NCBI RefSeq assembly: GCF_002138415.1
Contig: NZ_CP015612.1
Coordinates: 970,001 to 1,034,000, forward strand
DNA length: 64,000 nucleotides
DNA from: Stenotrophomonas maltophilia
GTDB lineage: Bacteria > Pseudomonadota > Gammaproteobacteria > Xanthomonadales > Xanthomonadaceae
Reading direction: 5' to 3'
Below, piece after piece: positions 61,529 to 64,000 of the stretch. The notes under the pieces were generated by a model. It had not been told where the DNA came from. It made no database searches and saw only the letters and a list, made by a program, of their open reading frames with translations. Both the position numbers and the translations under genes were made by a program. Each line of letters opens with the position of its first letter. Positions within the stretch are counted from its first letter, which is position 1.

Positions 61529-62311
61529 ATGGTTGAGCCCATCGTCATTGAAGGGCAACGCGCCTGGCTGAAGCAGTACGGCAAGGGAAGCCGAGCACTG
61601 GCCCTGGGCCTGCTCAATTTTGTTGCCCGCCGTTTCCATCTCGATGCCCTGCGCCCGCCACCGCACCGCGGCGGTGATGCAGCGCGCGAAACCGAAGCCC
61701 GTCGTCTGGGGGAACTGCAGGCGCAGGGCGTGAACGTTCCCGACGTGCTGGGCACCGGCCATGCCGCGCTGGTGATCGGCGACAACGGCAATTCGTTCAA
61801 TACCTGCCTGCGGCAGGCCGATGAGGCCGGTCGCGACCGGCTGGTGATGGCGGCGATGCAGGCCATCGCCGAGGCGCATGGACGCGGTGCCTATTTCGGC
61901 CAGCCGCTGCCGCGCAACCTCACCTGGGATGGGCACCAGGTGGGCTTCATCGACTTCGAGGAAGATCCGCTGGAAGTGATGGATCTGTCCGAAGCACAGG
62001 CCCGCGACTGGCTGATGTTCGGCTACGGCGTGGCCAAGTACTACGCCGACCGCCCGGAGCAGCTGCAGGCGATGATGGCCGAGGCGATGGGCGATGCCCA
62101 GGCGCCGGTGCGCGAGCACGTGCACGCGGTCAGTGGCCGCCTGCGCAGCCTGGCCCGGGTATGCATGAAGCTGGGCCGCTCAGCGCGCGCGCTGGCCCAT
62201 TCCATCTTCATTGCCCACGGCGCCAGCACGGCGGGCGTACTGATGCTGGTGGGCCTGTGCGTGGATTTCCTCGCCGACGGCGATCTGGACGTCCTGCAGC
62301 TGTTCTGCTGA
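61529..62311 (+). CDS. Kinase-like (Bud32/RIO-type) membrane-associated protein
   Basis: 260 residues, RBS AAGGAGG. It lacks an obvious ATP-binding lobe of a full kinase but has ETEARRLGELQAQGVNVPDVL (the alpha-C region with Glu), HGRGAYFGQPLPRNLTW (catalytic loop) and GFIDFEEDPLEV (the DFG-like Asp). This is like Bud32/RIO or lipopolysaccharide Kdo kinases. A C-terminal hydrophobic segment (IAHGASTAGVLMLVGLCVDFL) may anchor it. Some homologues carry the label serine/threonine phosphatase, which the sequence does not support. It sits between fabH and fabD, unlike in most bacteria. Confidence 0.72.
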   Translation: MVEPIVIEGQRAWLKQYGKGSRALALGLLNFVARRFHLDALRPPPHRGGDAARETEARRLGELQAQGVNVPDVLGTGHAALVIGDNGNSFNTCLRQADEAGRDRLVMAAMQAIAEAHGRGAYFGQPLPRNLTWDGHQVGFIDFEEDPLEVMDLSEAQARDWLMFGYGVAKYYADRPEQLQAMMAEAMGDAQAPVREHVHAVSGRLRSLARVCMKLGRSARALAHSIFIAHGASTAGVLMLVGLCVDFLADGDLDVLQLFC

Positions 62312-62320
62312 TGGCTGATA

Positions 62321-62361
62321 GGGGCCAGATCCCTTTTCCTGCGGAAAAGGGATCTGGCCCC
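62321..62361. repeat. Perfect 19-bp palindrome
   Basis: GGGGCCAGATCCCTTTTCC / TGC / GGAAAAGGGATCTGGCCCC. A perfect stem with a 3-nt loop between the kinase-like gene and fabD. It resembles dispersed palindromes seen in Stenotrophomonas genomes and may also terminate transcription. Confidence 0.75.
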
Positions 62362-62471
62362 GTTGCGCTTGCCCGACCGCCCACCATACGCGTGCATACG
62401 CGCACGTACAGACGACACGGCATGTTCCCCCTTATCATGGCCCGCTTCGATTGCAACAAGCGGATGACCGC

Positions 62472-63416
62472 GTGACCGTATCCACCCTCGCTTTTGTCTT
62501 CCCCGGCCAGGGCTCGCAGTCTGTGGGCATGGTGGCCGAGCTGGCCGAACTGCACCCGCAGGTGCGTGACGCCTTCACCGAGGCATCCGATGGTGCCGGC
62601 GTCGACCTGTGGGCGCTGTCCCAGGGCGGCCCGGAGGAAATGCTCAACCGTACCGAATACACCCAGCCGGCCCTGCTGGCCGCAAGCATCGGCGTGTGGC
62701 GCGCCTGGAACGCCGTGGGCGGTCCGCGTCCGTCGGTTCTGGCCGGTCACAGTCTGGGCGAGTACACCGCGCTGGTTGCCGCTGGCGCATTGAGCCTGCA
62801 TGACGGTGCGCACCTGGTGCGCCTGCGCGGTCAGCTGATGCAGGAAGCCGCTCCGGCTGGCGTCGGCGCCATGGCTGCGGTGCTTGGCGCCGAGGACCAG
62901 CTGGTGCTGGACGTCTGCGCCGAAGCTGCAGGCAGCCAGGTGGTGGTGCCTGCCAACTTCAACTCGCCCGGCCAGATCGTGATCGGTGGCGATGCCGATG
63001 CAGTCGACCGCGCGCTGGCGCTGCTGGCCGAGAAGGGCGTGCGCAAGGCGGTCAAACTGGCTGTCAGCGTGCCCTCGCATACCCCGCTGATGCGCGAAGC
63101 CGCCAACCGTCTGGCCGAAGTGATGGCCGGCCTGAACTGGCACGCGCCGCAGCTGCCGGTGATGCAGAACGTCGATGCCCAGGTCCATGACGGTATCGAC
63201 GCGATCCGCACCGCACTGGTGCAGCAGTTGTACCAGCCGGTGCAGTGGACCGGTTGCGTGCAGGCGCTGGCCGCCCGTGGCATCACCCAGATCGCCGAGT
63301 GCGGCCCGGGCAAGGTGCTGACTGGCCTGGTCAAGCGCATCGACAAGGCCATCGATGGCCGTTCACTGGCCACGCCGGGCGACTTCGAAGGCGCCCGCGA
63401 GGCATGGTCGGCCTGA
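62472..63416 (+). CDS. fabD: Malonyl-CoA:ACP transacylase
   Basis: 314 residues from GTG 62472, which gives the family N-terminus TVSTLAFVFPGQGSQSVGM. It has the nucleophile Ser in GHSLGEYTAL, the catalytic His in SVPSHTPLM, and GPGKVLTGLVKRI near the end. It loads malonyl groups on ACP for fatty-acid synthesis. An upstream in-frame TTG (62451) lacks a family match. Confidence 0.96.
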   Translation: MTVSTLAFVFPGQGSQSVGMVAELAELHPQVRDAFTEASDGAGVDLWALSQGGPEEMLNRTEYTQPALLAASIGVWRAWNAVGGPRPSVLAGHSLGEYTALVAAGALSLHDGAHLVRLRGQLMQEAAPAGVGAMAAVLGAEDQLVLDVCAEAAGSQVVVPANFNSPGQIVIGGDADAVDRALALLAEKGVRKAVKLAVSVPSHTPLMREAANRLAEVMAGLNWHAPQLPVMQNVDAQVHDGIDAIRTALVQQLYQPVQWTGCVQALAARGITQIAECGPGKVLTGLVKRIDKAIDGRSLATPGDFEGAREAWSA

Positions 63417-63498
63417 TACCCCCTGTTCCTGCCGACCGTACCGGTGGCCGCTGCAAGCGGCACGGGTGCGGCGGCCGCCCCAGCCTGAGGAAAACATC

Positions 63499-64000
63499 AT
63501 GAGCAAGCCCCTGCAGGGTGAAATCGCACTGGTCACCGGCGCCAGCCGTGGCATTGGTGCCGCCATCGCCGATCTGCTGGCCGCCCAGGGCGCCACCGTG
63601 ATCGGCACCGCCACCACCGAATCCGGTGCCGCTGCGATCGGTGAGCGCCTGGCCGCCCACGGTGGCCACGGCCGCGCACTGAACGTCACCGACGCTGCCG
63701 CGCTGGATGCCGTGCTGGCGGACATCGCCAAGGAATTCGGTGCCATCTCGATCCTGGTCAACAACGCCGGCATCACCCGCGACAATCTGCTGATGCGCAT
63801 GAAGGACGAGGACTGGGCGTCGATCATCGACACCAACCTGACCAGCGTGTTCCGCACCAGCAAGGCGGTCATGCGCGGCATGATGAAGGCGCGCAAGGGC
63901 CGCATCATCAACATCGCATCGGTGGTGGGCGTGACCGGCAATGCCGGCCAGGCCAACTACGCGGCCGCCAAGGCTGGCATCATCGGCTTCAGCAAGTCGC
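63499..64000 (+). CDS. fabG: 3-oxoacyl-ACP reductase (3' end outside window)
   Basis: 167 residues visible, cut by the window edge. It is a short-chain dehydrogenase with the NADPH-binding GASRGIG near the start, NNAGITRD, and the catalytic Ser (NIASVVGVTG) and YAAAK (Tyr-x-x-x-Lys). It reduces 3-oxoacyl-ACP. It is 82 bp after fabD, with AGGAAAA as RBS. Confidence 0.96.
   Translation, partial: MSKPLQGEIALVTGASRGIGAAIADLLAAQGATVIGTATTESGAAAIGERLAAHGGHGRALNVTDAAALDAVLADIAKEFGAISILVNNAGITRDNLLMRMKDEDWASIIDTNLTSVFRTSKAVMRGMMKARKGRIINIASVVGVTGNAGQANYAAAKAGIIGFSKS

Overview
The window is chromosomal DNA of a high-GC gammaproteobacterium of the Xanthomonadaceae, most likely a Stenotrophomonas. The main evidence is a set of short palindromes that start with GTAG between genes (near 2.2, 2.7, 4.0, 51.4 and 58.8 kb), which match the SMAG repeats of S. 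maltophilia. The housekeeping gene order dnaX-ybaB-recR and maf / yceD-rpmF-fabH / fabD-fabG supports this.

Layout. Positions 1-3856 are ordinary chromosome: the end of an autotransporter, an acetyltransferase and a DUF3667 membrane protein. Positions 3857-4741 are a non-coding strip of direct repeats, palindromes and fragments of the 3' end of a serine tRNA. Positions about 4551-48700 are a tandem array of integrative elements inserted at tRNA-Ser(GGA), whose intact copy lies at 48702-48794 on the minus strand. Core fragments of the tRNA 3' end at 4361, 4551 and 15044 mark the junctions. Positions 48795-64000 are chromosome again: DNA replication and recombination genes, a MoxR/DUF58/transglutaminase operon, a GT39 glycosyltransferase, and the start of the fatty-acid synthesis cluster.

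Element 1 (about 4551-15058) looks like a damaged composite. It has a P4-type integrase at its left end and an unrelated DUF6538-type tyrosine recombinase at its right end. Between them lie an AlpA gene cut by an IS5 remnant, decayed sequence, a catalase/unknown/Dyp-peroxidase cassette, and a mobilisation remnant (truncated MobA/MobL relaxase, TraD/MobC-like protein, candidate oriT).

Element 2 (about 15044-48720) looks intact and rich in cargo. It carries a second P4-type integrase with the same overlapping accessory gene; a 2563-residue protein joining a cold-shock domain, a DEDDh exonuclease, a RecQ helicase and a UvrD helicase; AlpA and inovirus-Gp2-like replication genes; a DUF932 / YqaJ / metal-binding / RadC block; an extended ADP-ribosylglycohydrolase; and a WYL-regulated operon of SNF2 helicase, adenine methyltransferase, type III Res-like helicase-nuclease and a GmrSD-like DUF262/DUF1524 protein. 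It ends in a DUF3987 gene and a small partner gene.

The two best candidates for undescribed biology are the giant exonuclease-RecQ-UvrD fusion directly behind an integrase, and the WYL-SNF2-Mod-Res-DUF262 operon, which has a phage-defence-like gene content that I cannot match to a named system. All assignments come from reading the sequence; no database search was run.
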